14,152 nucleotides of DNA from Rhodospirillales bacterium. Its GTDB lineage: Bacteria > Pseudomonadota > Alphaproteobacteria > Acetobacterales > Acetobacteraceae. The notes under the pieces were generated by a model. It had not been told where the DNA came from. It saw nothing but the letters and a program-made list of their open reading frames with translations, and made no database searches. Positions 7,650 through 14,152 of this stretch are shown piece by piece. A program made the position numbers and the translations under genes. The stretch's first letter is position 1. Every line of letters starts with the position of its first letter. The stretch lies in assembly GCA_025350425.1 (NCBI GenBank), contig JANXXW010000281.1, forward strand, positions 1 to 14,152. Direction: 5' to 3'.

Positions 7650-8478
7650 GATAGCGGTCGAAGATCGGCCCCCAAACCGCGTCGCCCCCGGCCATGTAGA
7701 ACAGGCCGTGGCCATCTGGCCCCGAGACTTCCGGCTGAACGAGTTCCGCCCGGCCGCCGGCGTGCGTGAACGCCTCGTGCATGGCCACAGCCAGTTGCGG
7801 GCCGAACGAAAGGTCCGAGCGGGCATACACCCAAAGCATCGGCGTACGGGACGCGGTTCCGAACCGGGCCGCCCCGGCGATCAGCCGCTCCGGCCGACAT
7901 GACGCCTCATTTTGGCCCCGGCCGCCGGCCACGACGATCATTCCGACAAGCGGCGGATGCGGGAGCGTGTCGTAGGCCAGGACGGCCCAGCCTCCGGTGG
8001 ACTGTCCGACGACGACAAGGCCGTCGCGCGCGATCCCCGACAGGCCTTGCCCGTACTCCACGATTGCCGCGATATCGCGTGCCTCTGCCAGTCCGGCGGA
8101 GACATAGTCGGGGTCGTTGCAACGGCCGCTGCTCGCCGCCTCGCCGGTGCTGGTGCCGAAGCCCCGTCGCAGCGCGAACAGCACGGCGTAGCCACGCGCG
8201 TTGAACCACCGCGCCGGCCCTGACCCGCAGGAGGTCGGCACCATCAGCGACGCATAGGCCCGTTCCGCCGGAGCCCCGTGGTTGATGACCACCAAGGGCG
8301 CCGGCGACGATCCCGGCGGCCGACAGAGCCGGGCCGCGAGTTGGTGAGAAACGCCGTGCTCGTCACGCATGGGAAGGGTGAGCGTGTTTTCGACCGGCAG
8401 CGAAACGGGCGGTGCCAGTCGTTGCGGTTGGGCGCCGCAGCCAGCCAGCAGCATGGCCAGCGCGAGCGCCCACCTCAT
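7636..8478 (-). CDS. Alpha/beta-hydrolase lipoprotein with Ser nucleophile
   Basis: Predicted secreted, lipid-anchored hydrolase of the dienelactone-hydrolase/prolyl-oligopeptidase-like type, 280 residues. The N-terminus MRWALALAMLLAGC is a signal peptide with lipobox LAGC (lipidated C14). Gly at +2 suggests the outer membrane. An oxyanion-type NHG lies in VVINHGAP. The nucleophile elbow is GQSTGG with S160. A likely acid is the Asp in WVYARSD, and a likely His lies in DGHGLFY. Four further cysteines (in RLCRP, PTSCG, GRCND and EASCRP) occur at places matched in the upstream paralogue, consistent with disulfides in the periplasm. Its ATG overlaps the paralogue's stop (ATGA). The substrate is unknown; esters or peptides are possible. 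Confidence 0.82.
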   Translation of the reverse strand: MRWALALAMLLAGCGAQPQRLAPPVSLPVENTLTLPMRDEHGVSHQLAARLCRPPGSSPAPLVVINHGAPAERAYASLMVPTSCGSGPARWFNARGYAVLFALRRGFGTSTGEAASSGRCNDPDYVSAGLAEARDIAAIVEYGQGLSGIARDGLVVVGQSTGGWAVLAYDTLPHPPLVGMIVVAGGRGQNEASCRPERLIAGAARFGTASRTPMLWVYARSDLSFGPQLAVAMHEAFTHAGGRAELVQPEVSGPDGHGLFYMAGGDAVWGPIFDRYLKRR

Positions 8479-9332
8479 CGTCGCAGGAACCGCTCCACGA
8501 GCGGCCCCCAAACACCAGCGCCGGCGGAGGCGAAGAACAGGTCGTGTCCCTCGGCCATCGGAGCGTCCGGCTGCTGCATGGTCACATGGCCTCCAGCGGC
8601 GGCGAATGCGGCGCTCATCGCCGTGGCAAGCTCGGGCGTGACGGTCCGGTCGTTGCGCGCATAGACCCATAATGTGGAAATGCGCGCGGTCGTGCCGAGT
8701 TGCCCGGCGGCGTCGACCAGCAGATCCGGACGGCAGACGTGCCCCGCCTCGGAACCACCGCGCGTGCCGCCGTTGGCGGCCATGATGATGGCGCGGGTGC
8801 CGGCGGGTGGATTGCTCCCGGCATAGGCCAGCGTAGCCATCCCGCCAGTGTCCCAGCCCAGCACGACAAGGCCGTCCCGCCGCGTGCCGGGCAGCTTGCG
8901 CGCGAGCGCCACGGTCAGTCCGATATCGTGCGCCCCTTCGCGTGCGGCCCGCGCATAATCGGGGTTGGAGCATGGACCGGGGTCCTCCGCCCAGTCGCCG
9001 CTGCTGCGGCCGTAGCCGCGCCGCATCGGCAACACGACGACATAGCCGCGCGCCACGAACCAGCGCACCGCCGCGCTGGAACACTCCGGCGGGCTGATAT
9101 CCTGGCGCGTGCTGCCGGCACCGGGCGCACCGTGGTTCAACACCAGGATCGGCGCCGGTGACGCCGTGTCCGGACGGCAGACCCTGGCTTCGAGGTAGAA
9201 GAGGTCGCCATACTCGTTCTTGTCGGGGACGCGCACGATGCCGCTGTCCGGCGGGCTCAGGGAGGAACACCCCGCCAACAGCCCCGCGAAAGCTGTCGCG
9301 ATGACGTGGCGGAAAGCTGGTCGGAACCTCAG
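8475..9332 (-). CDS. Alpha/beta-hydrolase-like lipoprotein, Asp at nucleophile position; probable CTG start
   Basis: Paralogue of the next gene downstream, with the same layout: NHGAP, four matched cysteines (in RVCRP, PECSS, GPCSN and HVCRP), WVYARND, GHDLFF and a closing VWGPLVERFLRR. The residue expected to be the catalytic Ser is Asp (GWDTGG; codon at bases 8852-8850), so it is either an Asp-nucleophile enzyme or inactive. A lipoprotein signal is clear: a basic stretch RFRPAFRH, then a hydrophobic run to LLAGC (C22). The only in-frame ATG/GTG/TTG is the TTG at 9278, inside LLAGC, which would remove the signal. CTG at 9332 restores it and overlaps the smpB stop as CTGA, mirroring the ATGA junctions nearby. 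The start is therefore inferred. With TTG 9278 the protein would be 267 residues instead of 285. Confidence 0.8.
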   Translation of the reverse strand: MRFRPAFRHVIATAFAGLLAGCSSLSPPDSGIVRVPDKNEYGDLFYLEARVCRPDTASPAPILVLNHGAPGAGSTRQDISPPECSSAAVRWFVARGYVVVLPMRRGYGRSSGDWAEDPGPCSNPDYARAAREGAHDIGLTVALARKLPGTRRDGLVVLGWDTGGMATLAYAGSNPPAGTRAIIMAANGGTRGGSEAGHVCRPDLLVDAAGQLGTTARISTLWVYARNDRTVTPELATAMSAAFAAAGGHVTMQQPDAPMAEGHDLFFASAGAGVWGPLVERFLRR

Positions 9333-9814
9333 CCTTTGGCTCGCATCAGCCGGGCCTTGTCGCGCTGCCAGTCACGCGCGGCGATGGCGTGGCGCTTGTC
9401 AGCCTTCTTGCGCCCTTCGCCCAGCCCGAGCAGCACCTTGGCCAAGCCGCGGTCGTTGAAGTGGATTTGCAACGGCACCAGCGTCGCACCGTCGCGTGAG
9501 ACCGCTCCGAGCAGCGTGCTCATCTCCTTATGCTTGACCAGCAGCTTGCGGGGCGCGCGTGGCTCGAACCGGGACAGCAGCCCGCCCTGGTATTCGGGGA
9601 TGTAGGCGTTGAACAGAAATAACTCCCCTTCCCGCTCCCCGGCCCACGCCTCGGTCAGTGTCGCACGGCCAAGCCGCAGAGATTTGACCTCCGGCCCCTT
9701 CAGCACGATGCCGGCTTCGACGGTCTGCTTGATCGTGTAGTCAAACCGCGCCTTGCGGTTCTGCGCCGCGATCCCGTGCGAGATCAGGCCAGATTTCTTC
9801 TTGGTTACCGGCAT
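9329..9814 (-). CDS. smpB: SsrA-binding protein SmpB
   Basis: Small basic protein that binds tmRNA (SsrA) and brings it to stalled ribosomes for trans-translation, so that incomplete peptides are tagged for degradation. Its 161 residues match the family length. Recognisable blocks are QNRKARFDY, EAGIVLKGPEVKSLR, AWAGEREGELFLFNAYIPEY and the basic C-terminal tail from GRKKADKRHAIAARDW to RAKG, which mimics mRNA in the decoding channel. The start ATG 9814 lies seven bases after the dapA stop with only a weak GAGC upstream, so translation probably depends on coupling to dapA. The stop overlaps the inferred start of the following lipoprotein gene. Confidence 0.97.
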   Translation of the reverse strand: MPVTKKKSGLISHGIAAQNRKARFDYTIKQTVEAGIVLKGPEVKSLRLGRATLTEAWAGEREGELFLFNAYIPEYQGGLLSRFEPRAPRKLLVKHKEMSTLLGAVSRDGATLVPLQIHFNDRGLAKVLLGLGEGRKKADKRHAIAARDWQRDKARLMRAKG

Positions 9815-9821
9815 GTCGCGC

Positions 9822-10700
9822 TCAGTTGAGCAGACCTGCTTCCGTCATTGCCGCCCGCACGCGGGCACGCCCGGCTTCGGAACAGGGCGCAAGCGGCAGA
9901 CGAACGCGATCCGTGCCATGCCCGAGCAGGCTCGCCCCGAACTTCACCGGCGCTGGGCTGGCCTCCGAAAACAACGCGTCGTGCAGCGGGACGAGTCGGT
10001 TCTGCGTCGCCATCGCCTCGGCTATCCGGCCTTCCTGCCACGCGATGTGCATCTCGCTCAGCAGGCGTGGCGCGAGGTTGGCAGTGACGCTGATGCAGCC
10101 CACGCCACCCGAGGCCAGGAACGCCAGCACCGTATGGTCCTCGCCGGACAACTGGCAGAAATCCTCACCACAGGCGCGGCGCGTGTGCAGCGGGCGTATC
10201 AGGCTGGCGGTGCTGTCCTTCACACCGATGATGTTGGGGTGCTTGGCAAGCCGCGCCATGGTCTCAACGCTCATATCAACCACGCTGCGCGACGGGATGT
10301 TGTAGACGATCATGGGAATGTCGGCCGCGTCGGCGACGGCGGTGAAATGCAGGAACAATCCCTCCTGCGAGGGCTTGTTGTAGTAGGGCGTGACCACGAG
10401 TATCGCGTCTGCCCCGACTGTTTTGGCATGGCGGGCGAATTCGATCGCATCCGCCGTGCTGTTCGAGCCGGCGCCTGCGATCACCGGCACACGGCCGGCG
10501 GAAACCTCGACCGCGATCTCGACCACGCGCTTGTGCTCGGCATGAGTGAGCGTCGGGCTCTCCCCCGTTGTGCCCACCGGGATAACGCCGTGGGTGCCCT
10601 CGCGGATCTGCCAGTCCACGAAGGACGCAAACGCTTTCTCGTCCACCGTGCCGTCCTGGCGCATGGGCGTGATCAGGGCAACGAGCGACCCTTTGAACAT
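9822..10700 (-). CDS. dapA: 4-hydroxy-tetrahydrodipicolinate synthase (DapA)
   Basis: Condenses pyruvate with aspartate semialdehyde, the first committed step to diaminopimelate (peptidoglycan) and lysine. It is a cytosolic TIM-barrel class I aldolase. The 292-residue length and numbering match E. coli DapA: GTTGES with T44/T45, Y107 in TPYYNKP, Y133, R138 in YNIPSRS, and Schiff-base lysine K161 in GVKDST. ATG 10700 (MFKGSLVALITPM) is chosen over the in-frame ATG at 10805 because it restores the family N-terminus and has GGAG eight bases upstream. It heads a minus-strand unit dapA-smpB-two lipoproteins with very short or overlapping junctions, and it is divergent from the lytic transglycosylase gene. 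Confidence 0.97.
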   Translation of the reverse strand: MFKGSLVALITPMRQDGTVDEKAFASFVDWQIREGTHGVIPVGTTGESPTLTHAEHKRVVEIAVEVSAGRVPVIAGAGSNSTADAIEFARHAKTVGADAILVVTPYYNKPSQEGLFLHFTAVADAADIPMIVYNIPSRSVVDMSVETMARLAKHPNIIGVKDSTASLIRPLHTRRACGEDFCQLSGEDHTVLAFLASGGVGCISVTANLAPRLLSEMHIAWQEGRIAEAMATQNRLVPLHDALFSEASPAPVKFGASLLGHGTDRVRLPLAPCSEAGRARVRAAMTEAGLLN

Positions 10701-10824
10701 CGACGAGGCTCCGGTTTCGCTGCCCTCGGTTGGGAGCGGAAAGGGGAAGCTAGGCGCGGCCAACGTTCGCCGCAAGGTTCCGCGCATTGATGCGCTGTGT
10801 GGCAAGGGCGGCTAGGATGGTGCC
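10701..10824. promoter_or_regulatory. Divergent promoter region between dapA and slt
   Basis: These 124 bases must carry both outward promoters. On the plus strand AGGA (10814-10817) sits seven bases before the slt ATG. On the minus strand GGAG sits before the dapA ATG. A 6-bp inverted repeat GCGCAT-TG-ATGCGC occupies 10782-10795, placed where an operator for slt could lie. A weak TTGCGG/TAGCTT pair spaced 17 bases faces dapA. None of these is strong enough to name a factor or a transcription start. Confidence 0.4.
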
Positions 10825-12750
10825 ATGTCCCGTGTCCTGGCCCTGCTGGCGCTACTGCTGACGGCGACTCCCGCCTGGGCGGACGACATCCTGTCGGCGA
10901 TCCGCGCCGGGCGATGGGCCGATGCCGACGCGTTTGCGGCAGAAATGGCCGATCCCGTCGGGCGCAAGCTGGTCACGTACTACCGCCTGTTGACCCCCGG
11001 CGGCGCGGGCGCGGCCGAAATCGCCGGCTTCATGACGGCCAACCCCGATTGGCCAATGCCGCTGATATTGGCGCGACGCCGGGAGGCGGCGGTGGTGGCC
11101 GAACCCGACGATGCGGCGGCGTTGTTGGAATGTGACCGCCCAGCCATGCCCATGCTGTCCGCTGATGCGCTGTCGCGTTGCGCTGACGCCGCCGCGCGAC
11201 TGGGCCGGGGCACCGATACCGATGGCTTTGCCCGCCGCGCGTGGCGGGCCGCGCCGGCCGACGCCGCGTCGGAGACACGCTTCATGCAGCACTGGGGCGG
11301 CTCCATCAGACCCGTCGATCAGTGGGCGCGGTTCGACCGGCTGGCCTGGACGGACACCGTGTCCGCGACGCGGCAACTCGCGCGCGTCGATGCCGCTGAC
11401 CGCCCGCTTGGGGTGGCGCGCTTGGCGTTACGGCGCGACGACGTATCGGCCATGGCGATCATGGCCGCGCTGCCCGACCCCGCGCGCAGCGATCCCGCAT
11501 TGATGCTGGAGCGGGTGAAATGGCTGCGGCGCGCCGGGCAGGACGACGATGCGCTGGCGTTGTGGATTGAGTCAGGCTCGGCTGCTGAGAAGGCGGCGGG
11601 GCCGGAGCACGAGGCGGATTTCTGGGCCGAGCGCAACCTGCTGGCCCGAAGGCGACTGCGGCAGGGCGATGATGCCGGGGCCTATGCCCTGGCAGACGCA
11701 CACGCGGAGACGCGGGCCGAGCAGGTCGGGGACGCCGAGTTCCTCGCCGGGTTCGTGGCGCTCGAACGGCTGCACGATCGGGCTTTGGCCACACGGCACT
11801 TCCAGGCGCTCGCCGATCTGTCGCGGGCGGCGATCACCCAGGCGCGGGCGCATTACTGGCTGGGACGGACAGCAGGAGGCGACGCGGGACAGGCCGAGTA
11901 TCGACTGGCCGCCGTCTATCCCAGCACCTTCTACGGCCAGCTCGCGGCGGTTGCCCTGGACAACGGAACGGCTGATCTCGCGGCCAGGATCAACGCGGTG
12001 CGGGACCCTCCGGCCGACGCGGCGCGGGGTCTTGCCTATGCGGGGCGGGAGTTGGCGCGGGCGGCGATCCACCTGGCCGGCTGGGGCGAGCCGCGCCGTG
12101 CAGGACCGTTTCTCCTCGGGTTGCAGGAGATTACGCCGGACCCGGTGGACAAGGCTCTCGCCGGGCAGTTGGCGGCCGGCTTCGGGTTGGCCCAGACCGC
12201 GGTCGCGCTGGCGCGGCGCGCCGGCACGCAGGGCTTGGTTCCACTACAAACGGGATGGCCGGTGGCTGCCGAGATACCAGCCGATGCAGGCGTGGACCCC
12301 GCGTTGGCGCTTGGGGTGATACGCCAGGAAAGCAGCTTTGATGTCGCGGCGGACAGTCCGGCGGGAGCGCGCGGCCTGATGCAACTGATGCCGGCCACGG
12401 CGGCGGCCACTGCCCGTAAGCTCGGGCTCCCCGTGTCGGTGCCCAACCTCGTTGACCCCACCTATAATATCAGGCTCGGCACGGCCTATCTGCGCGGGCT
12501 GCTGGACCAATACGACAATTCCGTGCCGATGGCAGTCGCTGCCTACAATGCCGGGCCGCGCCGCGTTGGGGAGTGGGTGCTCGCCAACGGGGACCCACGC
12601 ACGGCGGGCGTGGACCCAATCGACTGGATCGAACTGATACCATTCAACGAAACCCGAAACTACGTGCAGCGCGTGATCGAGAACGAGGTGATCTATCACG
12701 TCAAGCGCGGCGACATGGCGCCCCACCCACTCGGACGGGTCATGCGGTGA
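10825..12750 (+). CDS. slt: Periplasmic soluble lytic murein transglycosylase (Slt70-like)
   Basis: Cleaves the MurNAc-GlcNAc bond of peptidoglycan with formation of 1,6-anhydro-MurNAc, in cell-wall turnover and insertion of envelope machines. It has 641 residues. Residues 1-19 form a signal peptide with an AWA cleavage site followed by DD. Residues about 20-470 are an Ala/Arg-rich helical superhelix (the Slt U- and L-domain doughnut). The C-terminal SLT domain shows the catalytic glutamate E502 in RQESSFD, then GARGLMQLMPATA, NIRLGTAYL, AVAAYNAGP and ETRNYVQRV, all family hallmarks. The start has a good ribosome site (AGGA). The stop overlaps the pgpA GTG start (GTGA), implying coupling. Confidence 0.95.
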   Translation: MSRVLALLALLLTATPAWADDILSAIRAGRWADADAFAAEMADPVGRKLVTYYRLLTPGGAGAAEIAGFMTANPDWPMPLILARRREAAVVAEPDDAAALLECDRPAMPMLSADALSRCADAAARLGRGTDTDGFARRAWRAAPADAASETRFMQHWGGSIRPVDQWARFDRLAWTDTVSATRQLARVDAADRPLGVARLALRRDDVSAMAIMAALPDPARSDPALMLERVKWLRRAGQDDDALALWIESGSAAEKAAGPEHEADFWAERNLLARRRLRQGDDAGAYALADAHAETRAEQVGDAEFLAGFVALERLHDRALATRHFQALADLSRAAITQARAHYWLGRTAGGDAGQAEYRLAAVYPSTFYGQLAAVALDNGTADLAARINAVRDPPADAARGLAYAGRELARAAIHLAGWGEPRRAGPFLLGLQEITPDPVDKALAGQLAAGFGLAQTAVALARRAGTQGLVPLQTGWPVAAEIPADAGVDPALALGVIRQESSFDVAADSPAGARGLMQLMPATAAATARKLGLPVSVPNLVDPTYNIRLGTAYLRGLLDQYDNSVPMAVAAYNAGPRRVGEWVLANGDPRTAGVDPIDWIELIPFNETRNYVQRVIENEVIYHVKRGDMAPHPLGRVMR

Positions 12751-13205
12751 GGATCGCGCGATTGCTGGCCAGCGGCTTCGGTGTCGGCTTTTTCCCCGTG
12801 GCGCCCGGAACCGCCGGCTCGCTCGTGGCGCTATGCGTCGGTGCGTTGGCGCTGGCGATCTGGCCGGCAATCTGGTCGCTGGCGGCGTTGGCGTTGATCT
12901 CGGCTTTGGTGGGATGGTGGGCGATTGGGGCTTCGGGCGAGGCAGCGAACGATCCGGGATGGGTGGTGATCGACGAGTTCGCCGGGCAGTTCCTGGCGAT
13001 GGCGCCGTTGGTAAGGCCCTCACCCGCAGGATTGCTGCTGGCGTTCGTACTGTTCCGGCTGTTCGACATCTGGAAGCCCGGCCCGATCGGCTGGGCGGAC
13101 CGGCGCAAGACGGCGGCAGGTGTTATGGGCGACGACGTGATCGCAGGCGGGTTCGCGGCCATTTTGGTGTGGTGCGCCACTCGGGCATGGCTAGCATGGT
13201 TCTGA
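12747..13205 (+). CDS. pgpA: Phosphatidylglycerophosphatase A
   Basis: Inner-membrane enzyme that removes phosphate from phosphatidylglycerol phosphate to give phosphatidylglycerol. It has 152 residues with GTG start at 12747 overlapping the slt stop (GTGA). No in-frame ATG gives a better N-terminus, and the GTG reading begins directly before the conserved GFGVGFFPVAPGTAGS block. Other family motifs are DPGWVVIDEFAG (D69, D76, E77), FRLFDIWKPGPIGW (D107, K110) and GVMGDDVIAG (D129, D130). Hydrophobic segments at about 26-60, 92-105 and 132-150 are consistent with a multi-pass protein. The position behind a murein hydrolase fits an envelope-related operon. Confidence 0.94.
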   Translation: MRIARLLASGFGVGFFPVAPGTAGSLVALCVGALALAIWPAIWSLAALALISALVGWWAIGASGEAANDPGWVVIDEFAGQFLAMAPLVRPSPAGLLLAFVLFRLFDIWKPGPIGWADRRKTAAGVMGDDVIAGGFAAILVWCATRAWLAWF

Positions 13206-13224
13206 CATTAAGGGTTTTTATTCG

Positions 13225-13749
13225 ATGATCGACGACGCCATTCTACTTCAAGCCGCATCGGTGCTGACCACTTGCCGGGCGGCCGGCACGCGCATCGCCA
13301 CCGCCGAAAGCTGTACTGGGGGCCTGATCGCGGCGACCCTGACCTCCATCGCAGGCAGTTCCGACGTGTTTGACCGGGGTTTCGTGACCTATTCCAACGA
13401 GGCCAAAACCGAGATGGTGGGCGTTCTGGCGGAACTGATCGAACGCCATGGCGCCGTCAGCGAACCCGTGGCTGAGGCGATGGCGATGGGTACCATGGCG
13501 CACTCATTGGCCAGCATCGCAGTCGCCGTGACCGGCGTTGCCGGGCCGGGCGGAGGATCGCCGGAAAAACCGGTCGGGCTGGTTTGCTTTGGCCTTGCCG
13601 TGATCGGGCAGCCACCTGTGACGTATCGGAAAGTTTTCCCCGGCGATCGGACGGAAGTGCGTCGCGCCACGGTTGGGCAGGCGCTCGCGCTAGTGCACGA
13701 GGCGGCCAGCGCGTTGCTCCGTGACCACGAGGAAAAAGCTGGAGCCTGA
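13225..13749 (+). CDS. pncC: Nicotinamide-nucleotide amidohydrolase, CinA C-terminal family
   Basis: Stand-alone CinA C-terminal domain protein (174 residues). Characterised members deamidate nicotinamide mononucleotide to nicotinate mononucleotide, recycling the NMN released by NAD-dependent DNA ligase. The conserved TAESCTGG block holds the proposed catalytic Ser (S29), with Y55 and K60 in VTYSNEAKTE as partner residues. AVTGVAGPGGG and KPVGLV are also family hallmarks. The N-terminal molybdopterin-binding-like domain of full-length CinA is absent, so PncC is the better name. It lies 19 bases after pgpA, and AAGGG at 13210-13214 is a usable ribosome site. It is probably the last gene of the slt-pgpA-pncC unit, but no stem with a T-run follows. 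Confidence 0.93.
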   Translation: MIDDAILLQAASVLTTCRAAGTRIATAESCTGGLIAATLTSIAGSSDVFDRGFVTYSNEAKTEMVGVLAELIERHGAVSEPVAEAMAMGTMAHSLASIAVAVTGVAGPGGGSPEKPVGLVCFGLAVIGQPPVTYRKVFPGDRTEVRRATVGQALALVHEAASALLRDHEEKAGA

Positions 13750-13847
13750 ACACAGGTTCACACCAGAGCAAAGGGTTACGCTCGGCGTGCGAATTGCGTC
13801 GATCATCGCCTTCAAAATAGCGCCGCGCTTCCGTCAGGCAATCGATC

Positions 13848-13906
13848 GAACGATACAAAATTAGGGCTATATGCTTGACACATATCGTACTTTAAGCGTA
13901 TCGTTC
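13848..13906. repeat. Inverted repeat and repeated TATCGT boxes over the promoter
   Basis: GAACGATAC at 13848-13856 is the exact reverse complement of GTATCGTTC at 13898-13906, a 9-bp inverted repeat separated by 41 bases. A third box, TATCGTAC at 13883-13890, is a direct repeat of TATCGTTC at 13899-13906, offset by 16 bases. The boxes bracket and overlap the TTGACA element, as operator sites would. No known regulator consensus is recognised. Confidence 0.45.
13875..13904 (+). promoter_or_regulatory. Likely sigma-70 promoter, TTGACA ... TATCGT
   Basis: A perfect -35 consensus TTGACA is at 13875-13880. After 18 bases comes TATCGT (13899-13904), an imperfect -10. Initiation would fall at about 13911-13912, on or next to the ATG of the following frame. 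That frame lacks a Shine-Dalgarno, so the message may be leaderless. The -35 is the strongest promoter hexamer I noticed in the window; the -10 is weak. Confidence 0.45.
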
Positions 13907-13911
13907 TTGTT

Positions 13912-14152
13912 ATGTTCACTCCGATCTCAACCTCCACCGCTGCGGGCCAGTTTACCCTGATCCTTGGTGAGCTTCGCAAAGCGGTGGCGCGATATATCGC
14001 CCGGGATCGCCATGCCGGACCGATGATCATTCCGATTCACAACTATCTTGGCCGGCTGGCCACCCGGTTTGTAGCGCTGGCGGAACGCGCGCAAGCCGGG
14101 ACATTGCGGGTGATGGGCCGGCGTTTAGCCCGGACTACGACCCGGAGCACGC
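13912..14152 (+). CDS. Hypothetical protein, N-terminal part (runs off the window)
   Basis: Open from ATG 13912 to the last base (80 codons) with no stop. Not recognised with certainty. The visible part begins MFTPISTSTA and has a helical stretch with LILGELRKAVARYIARD. It continues into a basic segment IPIHNYLGRLATRFVALAERAQAGTLR, then becomes Arg/Thr-rich. The pattern of a short helix followed by an R-x-x-x-RF-x-x-L-x-x-R-x-x-A-G-x-L motif recalls small uncharacterised proteins that I associate with Acetobacteraceae; this is a loose impression. No signal peptide or membrane span is visible. The start has no Shine-Dalgarno and sits directly behind the promoter-like element. A later in-frame ATG (14023) is possible. 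Confidence 0.5.
   Translation, partial: MFTPISTSTAAGQFTLILGELRKAVARYIARDRHAGPMIIPIHNYLGRLATRFVALAERAQAGTLRVMGRRLARTTTRST

Larger units (their letters stand above)
13750..13911. other. AT-richer spacer after pncC
   Basis: About 160 bases without a gene. The first part (to about 13840) contains only a weak TGAAC/GTTCA inverted pair next to the pncC stop, with no T-run, so I do not call a terminator. The second part is markedly richer in A and T than the surrounding genes and contains the promoter-like and repeat elements described separately. Confidence 0.6.

Noticed and set aside
6684..7826. A 380-residue minus-strand frame spanning the photolyase end and the phosphoesterase
   Set aside because: It covers two well-supported plus-strand genes, shows no motif, and would need antisense coding across both.
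7636..9270. A single 544-residue minus-strand fusion covering both hydrolase lipoproteins
   Set aside because: The upstream half in that frame has no hydrolase motif. The motifs lie in the other frame (8475-9332), and the downstream gene has its own ATG, signal peptide and lipobox at 8478. There are two separate genes joined by an ATGA overlap.
9753..10790. A 345-residue plus-strand frame antisense to dapA
   Set aside because: dapA on the minus strand matches E. coli active-site numbering exactly. The plus-strand frame is a shadow.
10701..10805. A 35-residue N-terminal extension of DapA from ATG 10805
   Set aside because: DapA length and active-site numbering agree with the start at 10700, which also has GGAG upstream. 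The extension is low-complexity.
13752..13766. TGAAC/GTTCA inverted pair after pncC as a terminator
   Set aside because: Five-base arms and no T-run. It could equally be chance.

Overview
The window is high-GC bacterial chromosome, tightly packed with genes. The gene families point to an alphaproteobacterium, and the style is compatible with Acetobacteraceae/Rhodospirillales. That placement is inferred from gene content and base composition, not from a marker gene. No tRNA, rRNA, CRISPR array or intact insertion sequence is visible.

Bases 1-5394 hold the four-gene DNA-repair module built around an ATP-dependent ligase. The ligase (cut by the window edge) and a beta-CASP exonuclease run leftward with an ATGA overlap. 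The Lhr-type helicase and the PdeM endonuclease run rightward. The two pairs diverge from a 485-base gap that carries a broken DUF29-family fragment. Further right, still on the plus strand, are a class I DNA photolyase (5501-6925) and, four bases after it, a PPP-type metallophosphoesterase (6930-7649). The left half therefore reads as a DNA-damage island: strand resection and nicking, unwinding, sealing, and light-driven repair of pyrimidine dimers. The photolyase appears to carry Phe at the position of the outermost Trp of the E. coli electron-transfer triad.

Bases 7636-10700 form a minus-strand unit read dapA - smpB - two tandem alpha/beta-hydrolase lipoproteins. All junctions are overlapping or 7 bases or less, so one transcript is likely. 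dapA (lysine and peptidoglycan precursor) and smpB (ribosome rescue) are housekeeping genes. The two lipoproteins are paralogues. One keeps a Ser nucleophile (GQSTGG); the other has Asp in its place (GWDTGG) and has no ATG, GTG or TTG start in front of its signal peptide.

Bases 10825-13749 run rightward: a periplasmic lytic transglycosylase (slt), pgpA joined by a GTGA overlap, then pncC/cinA. This is a cell-envelope and cofactor-salvage group, divergent from dapA.

The right end (13750-14152) is a more AT-rich spacer with a consensus TTGACA, repeated TATCGT boxes and a 9-bp inverted repeat. It leads into an unrecognised partial ORF that may be translated from a leaderless message.
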